Positions 61,750-64,000 of a stretch of DNA of 64,000 bases are shown here, piece by piece (positions within the stretch are counted from its first letter, which is position 1; the number at the start of each line of letters is the position of its first letter). The notes beneath the pieces were generated by a model, which was not told the origin of the DNA, made no database searches, and was given only the letters and a program-made list of their open reading frames with translations. Both the position numbers and the translations under genes were made by a program. The DNA comes from Rhizobium sp. RCAM05350 (GTDB lineage: Bacteria > Pseudomonadota > Alphaproteobacteria > Rhizobiales > Rhizobiaceae), in the NCBI GenBank assembly GCA_024426085.1, contig CP087974.1, positions 496,001-560,000 on the forward strand, written 5' to 3'.

Positions 61750-62561
61750 TCACGCAATCACGGCTTTTGCGACTTCGATCAGGGCAGTCCTGACGTCGGG
61801 ATCGTCCGTCAACGGTCGATCACCGCGGCAAGGACCGCCTCCCGTGCAGGCATACCGCTGTCGATCAGTGCCGCGCAGTAGACGAGCAGCCGCGTGGATA
61901 CTTCCTCTTCGACGTCGTGCCCCTTCAGGGCTCTGAGCCTATGCGCAAGATCCACAAGCGGTGCCACCCGCGCCTCGTCCAGACCGCTTTCCGTTGCGAC
62001 GATGACAATCTCCTGATCGCGTGGCAGGAAGCCGAATTCGATGGCCACGAACCGCTGCTTGGTGGATGGCTTGAGAGCCTTTAGGATGTTCTGGTAGCCA
62101 GGGTTGTAGGAGACGACGAGCATGAATGCCGGAGGAGCGACCAGCGTCTCCCCGTCCGTTCAAGGGGAAGGATCCGTCTGTCGTCGGTGAGCGGATGAAG
62201 CACCACGGCGACGTCCTTGCGGGCCTCAACGATCTCGTCGAGATAGCAGACGCCGCCCTCGCGTACAGACCGGGTGAGCGGGCCGTCCACCCATACGGTA
62301 TCGCCGCCCTTCAACAGATACCGCCCCGTCAGGTCGGCGGCCGCAAGGTCGTCGTGGCATGAGACGGTGGAGAGCGGCAGCCCAAGACTTGCTGCCATGT
62401 GATTGACGAAACGGGTCTTCCCGCATCCGGTCGGCCCCTTGAGAAGAAGTGGAAGCTGGCGGGTCCATGCCATTTCGGAACAAACGGCACTCGTTGCCAT
62501 TGGGCATGTAGGTTGGAATGGAAATTTCGGCACGGTTCCTGGCGGTGGAAAGCATGTTCAT
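61750..62561 (-). CDS. norQ: NorQ, MoxR-type AAA+ ATPase for NO reductase (frameshifts)
   Basis: Works with NorD to insert the non-heme iron of NorB. Walker [16 protein letters not shown], Walker [11 protein letters not shown], sensor region [10 protein letters not shown], and the tail [15 protein letters not shown]. Frames are joined near 62485, 62155 and 61815; the last (one missing T) moves the stop from 61809 to 61750. ATG 62561 ([13 protein letters not shown]). Repaired length is about 270 aa. Confidence 0.92.
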
Positions 62562-62622
62562 CGACGTCTTCCTCGAAGTTCAGGGATGAGGCTGCTCCGG
62601 CACCGACCGGAGCAGCAATCTT

Positions 62623-63989
<1,367 letters not shown>

Positions 63990-63994
63990 TTAAA

Positions 63995-64000
63995 TCAGCC
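63995..64000 (-). CDS. Last codons of the preceding gene, presumably norC (partial)
   Basis: A minus-strand TGA at 63995-63997 lies 24 bp before the norB ATG, where norC normally ends. Only one codon is in the window, so identity rests on gene order alone. Confidence 0.3.
   Translation of the reverse strand, partial: G

Overview
The window looks like chromosomal DNA of an alphaproteobacterium of the Rhizobiaceae (Rhizobium/Ensifer/Agrobacterium-like). It has high GC, a rhizobial class II ribonucleotide reductase, a heme-type FixL with FixJ, FixK and FnrN, complete fixNOQP and fixGHIS operons, and a copper-nitrite-reductase (NirK) and NO-reductase (Nor) denitrification set. It reads as one long microaerobic/denitrification island attached to a housekeeping end.

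Layout. 0-6 kb: tRNA-Leu(UAA), gpt, a small periplasmic PDC-like protein, and nrdJ behind an NrdR-type box. 5.9-8.7 kb: an accessory insert with two tandem ~113-bp structured modules, a damaged beta-family gene and a convergent sce7726-family gene. 8.7-20.8 kb: hemA, a universal stress protein, fixSIHG, fixPQON, a hemerythrin protein and fnrN. Most transcription units start with a TTGAT-N4-ATCAA anaerobox. 20.8-30.2 kb: low-oxygen stress genes (two flavin split-barrel proteins, Hsp20, a TPC-type P1B ATPase, a second universal stress protein, DksA-like, adenylate cyclase, EF-hand and BON proteins), several of them eroded. 30.3-33.6 kb: fixK, a lone receiver protein, fixJ and fixL. 34-36.4 kb: pseudoazurin, nnrR and nirV, with a remnant of a second nirK. 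36.7-40.7 kb: small unknown genes, an XRE regulator with SulP, and DUF6455. 40.9-46 kb: an oxygen-independent ubiquinone cluster (a ubiX-mogA fusion and ubiD, divergent from ubiT, ubiU and ubiV). 46-49.8 kb: a GNAT, an IS remnant, nirK and nnrS. 49.8-55.3 kb: a coupled HupE-type/PpiC/DUF3604 operon plus unknown membrane and LssY_C proteins. 55.6-58 kb: a coupled DUF59, DUF2249, oxidase-like membrane protein, DUF2249 group. 58-64 kb: hemN, norD, norQ and norB, with norC just beyond the edge.

How the genes work together. Oxygen limitation is sensed by FixL (heme PAS) and FnrN (Cys cluster). FixJ, FixK and FnrN should drive the anaerobox promoters, giving cbb3 oxidase, its copper and assembly factors, heme synthesis (hemA, hemN) and stress genes. 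NO is sensed by NnrR, which should act at the related TTGAT-N4-GACAA, TTGAT-N4-AACAA and TTGCG-N4-CACAA sites in front of pseudoazurin, nirK, nirV, nnrS and the ubi cluster. Quinone made without oxygen by UbiT/U/V would feed electrons to the cbb3, Nir and Nor chain.

Caution. Many genes, including the essential nrdJ and hemA, are interrupted by one-base indels, mostly insertions and often in homopolymers. This looks like uncorrected long-read error rather than biology. I therefore join reading frames across such sites and state where. Loci that also carry stops or large losses (beta gene, second BON, second PPOX, GNAT, DUF1275) may be truly degraded. No nap/nar or nos genes lie in the window.
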